Origin: Desertimonas flava
GTDB lineage: Bacteria > Actinomycetota > Acidimicrobiia > Acidimicrobiales > Ilumatobacteraceae
DNA: 38,865 bases
Direction of reading: 5' to 3'
Assembly (NCBI RefSeq): GCF_003426815.1
Contig: NZ_QKYK01000043.1
Coordinates: forward strand, 1-38,865
Shown: piece by piece, positions 22,261 through 35,743 of the stretch
Layout: every line of letters starts with the position of its first letter
How positions within the stretch are numbered: the stretch's first letter is position 1
Notes under the pieces: model-generated
The model's input: only the letters and a program-made list of their open reading frames with translations
Told to the model about the DNA's origin: nothing
Database searches by the model: none
Program-made: the position numbers and the translations under genes

Positions 22261-23057
22261 CCGGTCGCGGCGGGTCGACCGGCGCGCCGGACAAGGGCGA
22301 GCGGGCGCACTGGTTCGAGGACGTCGCCGATCACCTCGGCGCCGCCTACCTGCGGTACTCGCACACGATGGGCACCCGCCAGGAGATCGACCATCTCGTC
22401 GCGGCGCTCGGACTGGGCCCGGGAAAGAGGGTTCTCGACGTCGGCTGCGGGCCCGGGCGGCACACGATCGAGCTGGCGCGCCGGGGGATCGAAGCGCACG
22501 GCGTCGACATCTCGCAGCGCTTCGTCGACGTCGCCACCGAGCTCGCCGCCGACGCCTCCACCGGGGGCCGGGCCACGTTCGAGCGCCTCGACGCCCGGCA
22601 CCTCACGTTCGTCCACGAGTTCGACGTGGCGATCTGCCTCTGCCAGGGCGCCTTCGGGATGATGCGGGCCAACGGTGACGACGACGCCGTCCTGGCCGGC
22701 ATCGCCCGGGCTCTGCGACCTGGGGGCCGGCTGGCCCTGACCGCCTTCAACGCCTACTTCGCCGTGCGCTATCACACCGATGCCCAGTTCGACGCCGGGA
22801 CCGGTGTCAGCCACGAGCGCACCGAGGTCCGCGACGAGTCGGGCGCCGCCGCGGAGGCCGATCTGTGGACGGGGTGCTACACGCCGCGAGAGCTGCGCCT
22901 GATGGCCGCCGCCCACGGTTTCACCGTCGACCGCATCGCGGGAGTGGAGCCGGGCGCTTACGGTGAGGGCCCGCCAACGATCGAGCTGCCCGAGTTCCTC
23001 CTGCTCGCCACGCTCGACGCGGCGGGCGGGGGAGACGTTTCCGCCGCGGTGCGCTAA
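22257..23057 (+). CDS. Class I SAM-dependent methyltransferase
   Basis: 266 aa. Rossmann-fold motif I is VLDVGCGPGRHT (near residue 60), with the acidic end of strand 2 in HGVDIS, DVAICLCQGAFGMM as motif IV, and RALRPGGRLALTAFNAYF as motif VI. It is closest in look to small-molecule methyltransferases of the ubiE/type-11/25 group; substrate unknown. GTG 22257 overlaps the YczE-like stop. The stop TAA is part of TAACCT (23055-23060), a good -10 for rpsA. Confidence 0.88.
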   Translation: MTGRGGSTGAPDKGERAHWFEDVADHLGAAYLRYSHTMGTRQEIDHLVAALGLGPGKRVLDVGCGPGRHTIELARRGIEAHGVDISQRFVDVATELAADASTGGRATFERLDARHLTFVHEFDVAICLCQGAFGMMRANGDDDAVLAGIARALRPGGRLALTAFNAYFAVRYHTDAQFDAGTGVSHERTEVRDESGAAAEADLWTGCYTPRELRLMAAAHGFTVDRIAGVEPGAYGEGPPTIELPEFLLLATLDAAGGGDVSAAVR

Positions 23058-23060
23058 CCT
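23055..23060 (+). promoter_or_regulatory. Candidate -10 (TAACCT) of rpsA
   Basis: TAACCT, overlapping the methyltransferase stop, would give a leader of about 125 nt before TTG 23194. A G/C-rich leader with GGCC repeats follows, so this gene, unlike many neighbours, has a 5' UTR. Confidence 0.4.
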
Positions 23061-23193
23061 GTGCGGCCGGATCGCGGCCATCGTGCGCGCCGTCCGGCCG
23101 AGCAGACAGGCCCGGCCGACCGGGGCCTCGTCAACGACCGTCGGCCCACACCGTATCCACCGATTCCTGTCCGTCCGAAAGCAGCACCAACCC

Positions 23194-24534
23194 TTGTCCG
23201 ACACCACCACTTCGCCGTCCACCAGCTCGACGTCGCCCGCCATGGGCACCTTCGACGACGAAGGCAATTACACCCCACGCGAGATCTCCGTCGACGATCT
23301 CGGCATGTCCTTCGCCGACGCGATCGACGGCACGCTCGTCGAGGTCGACGATGGCCAGTTGGTCACCGGCACGATCGTCAAGATCGACAAGGACGAAGTG
23401 CTGCTCGACATCGGCTACAAGTCCGAGGGCGTCATCCCGTCGCGTGAGCTCAGCATCCGCAACGACGTCGACCCCAACGAGATCGTCTCGCTCGGCGAGA
23501 AGGTCGAAGCCCTCGTCCTCACCAAGGAGGACAAGGAAGGACGCCTCGTCCTCTCCAAGAAGCGCGCTCAGTACGAGCGGGCGTGGGGCACCATCGAGAA
23601 GCTCAAGGAAGAGGACGGCATCGTCGAGGGTCCGGTGATCGAGGTCGTCAAGGGTGGCCTCATCGTCGACATCGGCCTGCGCGGCTTCCTCCCGGCGTCG
23701 CTCGTCGAGCTGCGCCGTGTGCGCGACCTTCAGCCGTACGTCGGCCAGCGCATCCAGGCCAAGATCATCGAGCTCGACAAGAACCGCAACAACGTGGTGC
23801 TCAGCCGCCGGGCGTACCTCGAGGAGACGCAGAAGGAGTCGCGCGACAACTTCCTCAACAACCTCAAGGTCGGCGAGGTGCGCGAGGGGACGGTGTCGTC
23901 GGTCGTCAGCTTCGGCGCCTTCGTCGATCTCGGCGGCATGGACGGTCTCATCCACGTCAGCGAGCTGTCGTGGAAGCACGTCGACCACCCGGGTTCCGTG
24001 GTGGCCGTCGGCGACCACGTCACGGTCCAGGTGCTCGACGTCGACATGAGCCGCGAGCGCATCAGCCTGTCGCTCAAGGCGACGCAGCAGGATCCGTGGC
24101 AGGAGTTCGCCGAGAGCCACGAGGTCGGTCAGCTCGTCTACGGCCGGGTCACCAAGCTCGTCCAGTTCGGGGCGTTCGTCCAGGTCGGCGACGGCATCGA
24201 GGGTCTCGTGCACATCTCCGAGATGTCCACGCACCACGTCGACGCTCCCGATCAGGTCGTCACGCCGGGTGAGGAGCTGTGGGTCAAGATCATCGATCTC
24301 GACCTGGCCCGCCGCCGCATCAGCCTGTCGATCAAGCAGGCCGCCGAGGGTGGCGAGCTGGCCGAGGAGTACCGCGAGCACTTCGAGGTCGACGAGCACG
24401 GCAACTGGGCGTCGGGCGATTCCGACGCCGAGCGCGAAGCCGCATGGTCGGAGTACTACGGCGAGGACGGCCCCCCTGCCGACGAGGCACCTGCTGACGC
24501 GGCGCCCGCAGACGAGGCCCCCGCGGCCGAGTAG
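23194..24534 (+). CDS. rpsA: 30S ribosomal protein S1
   Basis: Four S1 (OB-fold) repeats, the actinobacterial form: starting at VTGTIVKIDKDEVLLDIGYK, IVEGPVIEVVKGGLIVDI, VREGTVSSVVSFGAFVDLGG and LVYGRVTKLVQFGAFVQVGD. The C-terminus is an acidic Ala/Pro/Glu/Asp tail (DEAPADAAPADEAPAAE). The start is uncertain: TTG 23194 gives the Ser/Thr-rich N-terminus seen in actinobacterial S1 (MSDTTTSPSTSS), while ATG 23242 gives a shorter one beginning MGTFDDEG. Neither has a clear Shine-Dalgarno, which is common for S1. Its job is mRNA binding on the small subunit and initiation. coaE follows after two hairpins, as it often does in actinobacteria. Confidence 0.95.
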   Translation: MSDTTTSPSTSSTSPAMGTFDDEGNYTPREISVDDLGMSFADAIDGTLVEVDDGQLVTGTIVKIDKDEVLLDIGYKSEGVIPSRELSIRNDVDPNEIVSLGEKVEALVLTKEDKEGRLVLSKKRAQYERAWGTIEKLKEEDGIVEGPVIEVVKGGLIVDIGLRGFLPASLVELRRVRDLQPYVGQRIQAKIIELDKNRNNVVLSRRAYLEETQKESRDNFLNNLKVGEVREGTVSSVVSFGAFVDLGGMDGLIHVSELSWKHVDHPGSVVAVGDHVTVQVLDVDMSRERISLSLKATQQDPWQEFAESHEVGQLVYGRVTKLVQFGAFVQVGDGIEGLVHISEMSTHHVDAPDQVVTPGEELWVKIIDLDLARRRISLSIKQAAEGGELAEEYREHFEVDEHGNWASGDSDAEREAAWSEYYGEDGPPADEAPADAAPADEAPAAE

Positions 24535-24556
24535 TCCCCACCGCAGACGAACGGCG

Positions 24557-24589
24557 ACGGCCCGGGTGCGTTCCGACGCCCCGGGCCGT
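24557..24589 (+). terminator. GC-rich hairpin after rpsA
   Basis: ACGGCCCGGG (24557-24566) pairs with CCCGGGCCGT (24580-24589), with an inner GCG/CGC and loop TTCCGA. It is 23 bp after the stop. There is no T-run; a terminator of the actinobacterial type without a U-tract is likely. Confidence 0.7.
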
Positions 24590-24608
24590 TGCGCGTGCCG
24601 GCCCGAAG

Positions 24609-24648
24609 TGTGAGCCCACAGCGCAGAGATCCGCGCTGTGGACTCACA
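24609..24648. terminator. Second hairpin in rpsA-coaE gap
   Basis: Arms 24609-24624 and 24633-24648 pair over 16 bp with one C/A mismatch; loop of 8 nt. It contains CCACAGCGC/GCGCTGTGG. It could be a second terminator or a leader structure for coaE, which starts 41 bp later. Confidence 0.55.
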
Positions 24649-24688
24649 GCTCTCGGGGCCGTCGGGGCACGCGTGCCATGATCGGCGG

Positions 24689-25333
24689 GTGATCGTCGTG
24701 GGGTTGACCGGGGGAATCGGATCGGGGAAGTCGACCGTGTCGAAGCTGCTCGCCGAGCGGGGCGCGGTGATCGTCGATGCCGACGCCATCGTCCACGAGT
24801 TGCAGCAGCCGGGGACACCGGTCCTGGCCGCCATCGCCGAACGGTTCGGCGCCGACGTCATCGCCGCCGACGGCTCGCTCGACCGGGGCAAGCTCGCCGA
24901 GGTGGCGTTCGCCGACGCCGAGTCGTTGCAGGCCCTCAACAAGATCGTCCACCCGGCGGTGCAGGCCGAGATGGCCGCCCGCGTTCTCGCCGAGGCAGAC
25001 ACCGACCACGTCGTCGTGCTCGACATCCCGCTGTTGCGCGCTGAACATCGTGAGCGCAACGGCATGGTCGCCGTGCTCGTCGTCGACGTGCCCGTCGACG
25101 TCGCCGTCGAGCGGCTGGTGGCCCAGCGCGGCTTCTCCGAAGCCGATGCCAGGGCGCGGATCGCCAATCAGATCTCGCGCGAGGAGCGGCGGGAGCTCGC
25201 CGATCGTGTGCTCGACAACTCCGGTGACCTGGCGTCGCTCGAGCGCCAGGTCGACGAGGCCTGGGAGTGGTTGCAGACGCTTCCGCCGACCGCGGTGCCC
25301 GCCGCGGCCGACGCCGCCTCGAGCCCGGAGTGA
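24689..25333 (+). CDS. coaE: Dephospho-CoA kinase
   Basis: 214-aa P-loop kinase making CoA from dephospho-CoA, last step of the pathway. Walker A GGIGSGKS is at residues 8-15, followed by the family stretch VIVDADAIVHELQQPG, a lid with Arg residues (QRGFSEADARARIANQIS), and VLDNSGDLASLERQV. GTG 24689 is the natural start; CATGAT 6 nt upstream resembles the leaderless -10. No C-terminal DUF fusion as found in some actinobacteria. Its stop overlaps the GTG of the YhhN gene (GTGA). Confidence 0.95.
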   Translation: MIVVGLTGGIGSGKSTVSKLLAERGAVIVDADAIVHELQQPGTPVLAAIAERFGADVIAADGSLDRGKLAEVAFADAESLQALNKIVHPAVQAEMAARVLAEADTDHVVVLDIPLLRAEHRERNGMVAVLVVDVPVDVAVERLVAQRGFSEADARARIANQISREERRELADRVLDNSGDLASLERQVDEAWEWLQTLPPTAVPAAADAASSPE

Positions 25334-25986
25334 ACCCCGTCGAGGTCGGTCTCGTCGCCGCCTTCGCCATCTGCGCCGTCGCCAACTGGATCGCCGTCGC
25401 CCCCGGCCGCGACGACCGGAGGCAGGTCGCCGTCACCAAGACGGCGGCCACCGTGGTGCTCATCGCCATCGCCGCCCTCGCTGGTGACATGGAGAGCGGC
25501 GCTCGCACCGCCCTCGTCGTCGCCGTGGTGCTCTGCCTGGTCGGCGACGTCGCCCTGCTCGGCGACACCGAGGAACGCTTCATCGCCGGTCTCGGGTCGT
25601 TCGCCCTCGGTCACATCGCCTACGTCGTCACGTCCCTGATGGTCGGCGTGGAGTGGCCGCGCCTGGCGATCGCCTTCCCGTTCCTCGCCCTGCTCTTCGG
25701 GTTCCGGTTCGTCGGCCAGACGATCCCGGGCGCCAGGGCCGATGGCGGACCGATCCTGATGGGGGCGGTGACGTTCTACGCCCTCGTGATCGCCACGATG
25801 GTGACGACGGCGACGGGCACGCCGGTCTGGGCGGCCGCGGCAGGGGCGATGCTGTTCGCCGTCAGCGACTGGATGATCGGCTACGACCGGTTCGTGCAGC
25901 CGTTCCGCTGGTCCCGCGTCGGCGTGATGTCCACGTACCACATGGGACAGCTGCTGCTCATCGCCGGCCTGATCGCCGGCGGCTGA
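25330..25986 (+). CDS. YhhN family membrane protein (lysoplasmalogenase-like)
   Basis: 218 aa, about eight hydrophobic segments. The YhhN/TMEM86 landmarks are LVGDVALLGD, the FALGHIAYVV helix, FAVSDWMIGYDRFVQPF, and YHMGQLLLIAGL at the end. Studied homologues cleave the vinyl-ether bond of lysoplasmalogens; whether this bacterium makes plasmalogens is unknown, so the substrate remains open. GTG 25330 overlaps the coaE stop, so the genes are coupled. It converges on the secreted protein gene with only 12 bp between stops. Confidence 0.87.
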   Translation: MNPVEVGLVAAFAICAVANWIAVAPGRDDRRQVAVTKTAATVVLIAIAALAGDMESGARTALVVAVVLCLVGDVALLGDTEERFIAGLGSFALGHIAYVVTSLMVGVEWPRLAIAFPFLALLFGFRFVGQTIPGARADGGPILMGAVTFYALVIATMVTTATGTPVWAAAAGAMLFAVSDWMIGYDRFVQPFRWSRVGVMSTYHMGQLLLIAGLIAGG

Positions 25987-25998
25987 CCGCAGGTACGC

Positions 25999-27018
25999 CT
26001 ACAGCTGGGCCTCGTACACCAGCAGCTCGGTCACGGCGTCGGGATCGTCGTCGCTGGGCCCGTCGTCGGGCGCGGCGAACAGGCGGAGCACGTCGCCGTC
26101 CACTTCGACCGCAACCGGGTTGCGGGTGACGACGTGGCCCGCGGACGAGAACAGCGGGAGCGGGACGGCGTTCAGCGTGTCGCCCGTCTCGAGGTCGATC
26201 AGCGCCATCCCGCCGAGCTCGTAGTCGGCGCCCGCCTCGGCGGTGGCCAGGCCCGTCACACCCGAGCACAGCTGCATGCCGTCGCCGACGAATTGGCAGT
26301 CCTGCCAGTCGATGAGGTGGCTCGGGTTGGCGACAGCCGCCAACGGTGCGCCTGACGTCGTCCACGTGACGAACCGCCGCGAGCCCCACGTCACGCCGTA
26401 GAGGAGCTCCGACTCCGGGTCGCGCACGACGCCACCGACGTGGTCCCGGTACCGGAACTCCTCCGTGACGGTGAGCGTGTCCGGATCGAGGCGGTACACG
26501 ATCGCCGCGCTGTCGGGCCGGTACTCGGCGACCGGCACCCAGACGTCGGTGCCGTCGAAGTCGATCCCGCCCGGGTGGTAGGCGTCGCCTTCGCCGACCG
26601 CGACGTCATCGAGCAGTTCCCCGTCGCGCGTCATCGCGAACACGTGACCGGCACCGGCGCCAGGTGTGCGGTCGTAGCCGTCGACCGGTTCGTCGAACCG
26701 CTCGGTCGGCTCGATGATCTCGACGCTCGACATGAACAGGCGGTCCTCGACGATGGCCAGGCCCTGTGGGTGGTGGGTCGGGAACTCGAGTGGGATCGTG
26801 GCGACCAGTTCCCACGCCGTCGATCGATCGAGCGACCGGAGCGCGTCGACGAGCGTGACGGTGCCGTCTGCCGTGGTCTCGGCTGGAGGGTCCGTCGGCG
26901 CCGACGCGATGGCTGCGCCACCCAGACCGGCGAACACGGTGAACGCCGCTGCTGTGGCGGCGATCGAGCGGAGGCCGCGCGTGGAACTGGCTGCCGATAC
27001 CGGATTCGTTGGCTGCAT
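25999..27018 (-). CDS. Secreted beta-propeller-like protein of unknown function
   Basis: 339 aa. Signal peptide at 1-41 (LRSIAATAAAFTVFAGLGGAAIASA), then a chain of short strand repeats: THHPQGLAIVEDRLFMSSVEIIEP, HVFAMTRDGELLDD, YHPGGIDFDGTDVWVPVAEYRP, IVYRLDP, GVTWGSRRFVTW. This looks like a secreted propeller similar to DUF6454-type proteins; I am fairly sure of the fold type, less of the family number. No catalytic residues are recognisable. The two cysteines (in WQDCQFVGDGMQLCSG) may form a disulfide. ATG 27018 begins the signal peptide. It is divergent from the FmdB gene across about 210 bp. Confidence 0.8.
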   Translation of the reverse strand: MQPTNPVSAASSTRGLRSIAATAAAFTVFAGLGGAAIASAPTDPPAETTADGTVTLVDALRSLDRSTAWELVATIPLEFPTHHPQGLAIVEDRLFMSSVEIIEPTERFDEPVDGYDRTPGAGAGHVFAMTRDGELLDDVAVGEGDAYHPGGIDFDGTDVWVPVAEYRPDSAAIVYRLDPDTLTVTEEFRYRDHVGGVVRDPESELLYGVTWGSRRFVTWTTSGAPLAAVANPSHLIDWQDCQFVGDGMQLCSGVTGLATAEAGADYELGGMALIDLETGDTLNAVPLPLFSSAGHVVTRNPVAVEVDGDVLRLFAAPDDGPSDDDPDAVTELLVYEAQL

Positions 27019-27227
27019 CGGTCCATTGTCGATCGTGCTGCGCCGTCGCGGCCTCGCCGTACGCGATGTTTGCCGACTGTTGGTCGGCCGATCTGCTGCC
27101 GGTTGCCCGGCTCGCTGGCCACCCAGCGGGGCCGGCAGACCGGTCCGCATCGGTGATCGGTCTCCAGCCGTCGTCGCCCGCCGGGCGGAGGTGGTGCCGA
27201 GCATGAACCGTTCGCTAGCGTTCGGTC
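27019..27227. other. Divergent intergenic region
   Basis: No gene is supported between the secreted protein and FmdB. TAGCGT at 27216-27221 lies 6 nt before GTG 27228 and is the likely -10 of FmdB; promoters of the secreted protein must lie in the left half, where I see no clear hexamer. Confidence 0.5.
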
Positions 27228-27452
27228 GTGGCCTTGTACGAGTACCGCTGCCGGACCTGTGACGAGCGTTTCGAGGTCCGTCGTCCGATGGCCGAGGCCA
27301 ACGACCCGGCGCCGTGCCCCCGGGGTCACACCCGCACCGTCCGCCTCCTGTCCAGCTTCGCGTCGGTGTCGGCCGGCGCGGCGCCCGCACCAGCGATGGC
27401 CGGTGGCGGTGGGGGCGGCTGCTGCGGCGGCGCCTGCGGCTGCGGCCACTGA
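27228..27452 (+). CDS. FmdB-type zinc ribbon protein
   Basis: 74 aa. The zinc ribbon has C8-x2-C11 (YRCRTCDERF) and a second knuckle CPRGH near residue 30, where the usual CPxCG is replaced by CP-x2-H, so the fourth ligand may be His. A flexible Ala/Gly middle leads to a striking tail of six glycines then CCGGACGCGH, with four more cysteines and a His, which could bind a second metal. FmdB family proteins are putative regulators or chaperones of unknown function. Leaderless TAGCGT upstream. Confidence 0.85.
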   Translation: MALYEYRCRTCDERFEVRRPMAEANDPAPCPRGHTRTVRLLSSFASVSAGAAPAPAMAGGGGGGCCGGACGCGH

Positions 27453-27492
27453 CTCCGACGCCTTCGCTCAGTGGGCCGCCTACGGTGGACCA

Positions 27493-28023
27493 ATGAGCGC
27501 AGTGGAGCAGTGCGACAGTTGTGGGTTCGCATGGGATGCCGTTCCTTTCGAGATGATCGAGCTGGGCATCCCGGTGACGATGGATCGGATCACCGAGATC
27601 GTCGAAGAAGCCGACGATGAAGGGCATGCGTACGACCGCCCCGACGCGGACACTTGGTCGATCGTCGAGTACGCGGCACACATCCGCGACGTGCTGCTGG
27701 TGATGAGGGACCGCTTGGTGGTGGGGCTGGTCGAGCAGGGCCCAGCGTTCTCACCGATGTATCGCGACGAGCGCGTCCGAGGCGGGCTGTATCGGTTCGA
27801 GAACGCCGATGATCTCGGGCACAAGGAACTGCCCGTGGCCGCAGACTTGTTCCTCCGGCTGCTGCGCTCCATCGACCGTCCCGACCTGGCGCGACCCGTT
27901 CGGTACAACTACCCGGTGCCGAGCGACCGCACCCTTCTGTGGGTGGCGCAGCAGACGTTGCACGAGGTGATGCACCACCGCCAGGACCTCGAGCGAATCC
28001 ACCGGTGCTTCAGGGATCGGTGA
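27493..28023 (+). CDS. DinB-like metal-binding four-helix protein
   Basis: 176 aa. The DinB pattern is visible in [23 protein letters not shown] (first His near residue 63) and [15 protein letters not shown] (two His in HHRQD near 160), which together form the three-His metal site of the family. DinB-fold enzymes include thiol-dependent transferases and damage-induced proteins; the activity here is unknown. An N-terminal CDSCGFAWD segment adds two cysteines. TACGGT ends 6 nt before ATG 27493 (leaderless). It lies 49 bp before uvrB, which carries an SOS-like box. Confidence 0.87.
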   Translation: MSAVEQCDSCGFAWDAVPFEMIELGIPVTMDRITEIVEEADDEGHAYDRPDADTWSIVEYAAHIRDVLLVMRDRLVVGLVEQGPAFSPMYRDERVRGGLYRFENADDLGHKELPVAADLFLRLLRSIDRPDLARPVRYNYPVPSDRTLLWVAQQTLHEVMHHRQDLERIHRCFRDR

Positions 28024-28041
28024 GGAGAAACCTGCCGGCGC

Positions 28042-28065
28042 GAGAACAGTTGTTCGGGGTAGACT
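28042..28065 (+). promoter_or_regulatory. LexA-like box and -10 of uvrB
   Basis: GAAC-AGTT-GTTC at 28044-28055 is a complete core of the actinobacterial SOS box (CGAAC-N4-GTTCG), with the right flank G intact. TAGACT (28060-28065) follows at once and lies 7 nt before GTG 28073, so LexA bound here would cover the promoter. Confidence 0.75.
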
Positions 28066-28072
28066 CGATCGG

Positions 28073-30211
<2,139 letters not shown>

Positions 30212-31452
30212 GCCCGCGGCCGGCGAGGTCCTCGACCACCTCGACCGCCGCGGCGACGTCCGCGAGCGCAGCAGCGTCGGCGGCCATCGTTGCTGCCGTG
30301 TCGGAGTAGGACGGCTCGCCCAGCAACGTGTCGAGCGCGGCTGGGAGGTCGTCGACGCCGTCGAGCCCGCTGCCGATCCGCAGGCCGACCCCAGTCTCGG
30401 CAACACGGGCGGCATTGAGGAACTGGTCCGACGAGAACAGTGGGACGACGAGCTGCGGGACGCCGGCCGTCAAGGCGCCGAGGGTCGTACCGAAGCCCCC
30501 GTGGCCGATCACCGCCGCCGCGGCCGGCAACACGTCTCGCTGGGGCCACCACGACACGGCCCGAACGTTCCTCGGCAAAGGTTCGAGGGACGCCGGGTCG
30601 AGCGCCTTACCACACGTGAGCAGCACCTGCTCGGCCCGGCCCGCCAGAGCCTCCACGACGGCCGGATAGATCGCGGCGAACGGTCCGAGGCCGCCCGCCA
30701 CCGACCCGAACGTCACGTACACCAGCGGCGCGTCGCTGTCGGCCATGCCGTCGGGCAGAACGGCGGCCGCGGCCGGCGACCCGTCGCGATGGCGGTGCAC
30801 GGTCGGTGAACCGGGAGGAGCACCCGCCGCCGGGCCGTTGTCGAAGGCCGGCGGGACCAGGCTGAGTGTCAGATCGCCCTGCGTCGGTGGGGGACCGGCG
30901 CCGGGGTCGATCCCCGCCAGCGCCCGGAGCTCGTCCAGCGGATCGAGCCACGCGGCGGTCATCTCGACGTCCATCGCGGCGATGCCGATGCGCACAACCA
31001 CCTGGGGGATCCCGGCCGCGACGGCGGCCGCCCACGACGCCAACTCGCACGGCTCGCGGAGGATCACGTCAGGCGCCCATGCCGCCACCGTCTCGGACAC
31101 CCCGACGAGCGCAGCCTGGGCGTCGAGGCGCCCGAAGACCTCGCCGAGCACGATCGAGTTCGCCTCGTGGCGGGGCAGACCAGGGAGCCGTCCGAACACG
31201 GCTCCCATCACCTCCTCGGGCACGTCGTCGAATGGTGCATGCGTGAACCCTGCGGACCCGACGGTGTCCGAGAACGAGCGAGGTGCGGCGACCAGCACGT
31301 CGTGGCCCGCCTCGAGGCACGCTCGGGCGAAGGGAACCACCGGGCCGAAGTGTCCAGGTCCAGCCGTCGTCGACACGAGGATCCGCATCGGCGAAGCGTG
31401 TCGTCGGAGACCGCCGCTGTCACGAGAATTCGGGACGACCACCCGCGGCGAC

Positions 31453-31496
31453 CGAACATCTGATCCGGGTACGGATGTTCGTGATCGTGGTATCCT
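31453..31496 (+). promoter_or_regulatory. Paired LexA-like half-matching boxes and -10 of uvrA
   Basis: CGAAC-ATCT-GATC (31453-31465) and GTAC-GGAT-GTTCG (31469-31481) each differ from the SOS core GAAC-N4-GTTC by one base. Together their outer halves form a perfect inverted repeat, CGAACATC/GATGTTCG, 13 bp apart. TATCCT (31491-31496) is a good -10, 8 nt before ATG 31505 of the leader ORF. Confidence 0.6.
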
Positions 31497-31504
31497 CGAC
31501 GGCG

Positions 31505-31608
31505 ATGTACGGCCCTCATGCCCGTGTCCGGAGTGAGCGAAGCGAGCTCGTCGACCGGAGCGAAGCGAGCTCATCGACCAGCACGTCCGTCGGTAGCGTG
31601 GTCCGCTG

Positions 31609-31609
<1 letters not shown>
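31505..31609 (+). CDS. Leader micro-ORF of uvrA
   Basis: 34 codons from ATG 31505, starting 8 nt after TATCCT and ending in TGA that overlaps the uvrA ATG (TGATG). The peptide begins [10 protein letters not shown] and is Ser/Arg/Glu-rich, as its middle is made of the GAGCGAAGCGAGC repeat. It may couple uvrA translation to a leaderless transcript or be incidental; TAGCGT at 31594-31599, 9 nt before ATG 31609, could give uvrA its own short transcript. Confidence 0.4.
31531..31580. repeat. CGCTCGCTGCGC-type repeat, locus 3
   Basis: Two GAGCGAAGCGAGCTC units, the reverse complement of the GAGCTCGCTTCGCTC form at locus 2, lie between the uvrA promoter and its start codon. Confidence 0.6.
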
Positions 31610-34488
<2,879 letters not shown>

Positions 34489-34499
34489 CGTTCCCCGGC

Positions 34500-34676
34500 C
34501 ACGCAGGCCGCGTGAACGCTCGCTCCGCTCGCTTCACCGCTCGGACTCCGGGACGCTCGCTGCGCTCGCTGAAAAGTCACGCAGGCCGCGTGAACGCTCG
34601 CTCCGCTCGCTTCACCGCTCGGACTCCGGGACGCTCGCTGCGCTCGCTGAAAAGTCACGCAGGCCGCGTGAACGCT
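34500..34676. repeat. 78-bp exact tandem repeat after uvrA, locus 4
   Basis: 34500-34577 and 34578-34655 are identical 78-bp units starting CACGCAGG and ending GAAAAGT; a third copy keeps its first 21 bp (34656-34676) and then meets the 3' end of the rhomboid-like gene. Each unit has CGCTCGCTCCGCTCGCTTC and CGCTCGCTGCGCTCGCT. The period is 26 codons, so frames stay open through the array, but no gene is supported. Confidence 0.9.
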
Positions 34677-34680
34677 GCTC

Positions 34681-35652
34681 TCAGCGACGGTTGCGCATGC
34701 GCTTGGACAGCTCGTTGAGGCGCTGCTTCTCGGCGCTGCTCAGGCCGTCCATGCCCAGGTCGGAGATCTTGTCGAGGAGGGCGTCGAGCTCGGCCTGATC
34801 GGCGGCCGCCTCCGCCGCCGACACGGGAGGCGGGGGGAGCGGTGCCGACCCCGTCGGTCCCGATCGCGGGGCGGTCCACGGCCCTTCCACGACGTCACCG
34901 CCCGAACGGCGCCCGGGCGAGCGTGATCCGCCCCCGGCGGCGCGCGGCCGCTTGGGGCGTGACCGGCGCGACGACCCGCCACCACCGAATCGGCCGAGCG
35001 GCACCGCCGGCATCCACGGCAGGCTCGACAGCAGACCCATCGACTTGGCCGTGATGCCGGCGACCGCCAGCGTGACGAACAGGAAGATCAGGTGTCGTTC
35101 CGAATCCGGATCGGCGAGGATCTGCAGGATCTCGATCACCAGCAGGACGGCACCGACGACCCACCCGGGGATGTTGAAGAAGAAGCGGGCGAACGGGTAC
35201 TCGGCAACGAAGACGAGGAACACGCCGAACTCGATCGGGCGGATGCCGAACTGCACCGTGTCGATGAGCGTTCCGACGATGCCCGGGATCACCGTGAGCA
35301 GCAGGAGGAAGACCGTGAAGCGAACACGGCCCATCAGGCGCTCGATCTCGCGTCCGAAGAGCCAGAAGATGGCGATAGTGATGACCGTCCAGAGCAGGCG
35401 CCCGCCGTCGGGGAAGTTGGCGAGCGGCCACGTGAAGAGCCGCCACACCTGCCCCGACGTCACGTCGTCGGGGATGAGGGCGAGCTTCTCGAGCACGGGG
35501 TGCCGGTCGCCCTCGAAGGCATAGACGAAGAGGCTGAGCACGCACAGCGCGGTCACCAGCACGGTGGTGGTGACGTCGACGGTGCCGACTCGGAACCACG
35601 GGTCGCTCGGTCCCCGGCGGCCGGGCACGGAGAAGGAGAAGCGGCTGGCCAT
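34681..35652 (-). CDS. Rhomboid-like membrane protein, probably inactive
   Basis: 323 aa. About five to six helices in the first 220 residues, with rhomboid-like features: QVWRLFTWPLANFP followed by a helix and FGREIERLMGRVRFTVF. However, the GxSG serine motif expected in helix 4 is missing (the stretch reads FGIRPIEFGVFLVFVAEYP), and no catalytic His is obvious. The Arg/Ser/Gly-rich linker leads to a C-terminal helix-turn element (LDALLDKISDLGMDGLSSAEKQRLNELSKRM) that is common in rhomboid-family proteins of bacteria. So it looks like a derlin/iRhom-type pseudoprotease. ATG 35652 is preceded by TACCGT at 10 nt; a GTG at 35664 is less likely. Divergent from uvrC. Confidence 0.8.
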   Translation of the reverse strand: MASRFSFSVPGRRGPSDPWFRVGTVDVTTTVLVTALCVLSLFVYAFEGDRHPVLEKLALIPDDVTSGQVWRLFTWPLANFPDGGRLLWTVITIAIFWLFGREIERLMGRVRFTVFLLLLTVIPGIVGTLIDTVQFGIRPIEFGVFLVFVAEYPFARFFFNIPGWVVGAVLLVIEILQILADPDSERHLIFLFVTLAVAGITAKSMGLLSSLPWMPAVPLGRFGGGGSSRRSRPKRPRAAGGGSRSPGRRSGGDVVEGPWTAPRSGPTGSAPLPPPPVSAAEAAADQAELDALLDKISDLGMDGLSSAEKQRLNELSKRMRNRR

Positions 35653-35743
35653 ACGGCCAGCCACGGTATCCGAGGACCGGCCGATCGCCGCGGCACGACA
35701 CGCCCTCGGCCGGCCCCCGTCACGCGCGTTCGCTCGGCGGTCC

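Noticed and set aside
31283-31504. Upstream extension of the uvrA leader frame
   Set aside because: It runs antisense through the glycosyltransferase gene and through the uvrA promoter; only the part from ATG 31505 is plausible.
34500-34676. CRISPR-like array
   Set aside because: The 78-bp units are contiguous, with no unique spacers between them, and no cas genes are present.
34489-34718. Extended reading frame after uvrA coding a 26-residue repeat
   Set aside because: It is open only because the repeat period is divisible by three; there is no start or family similarity.
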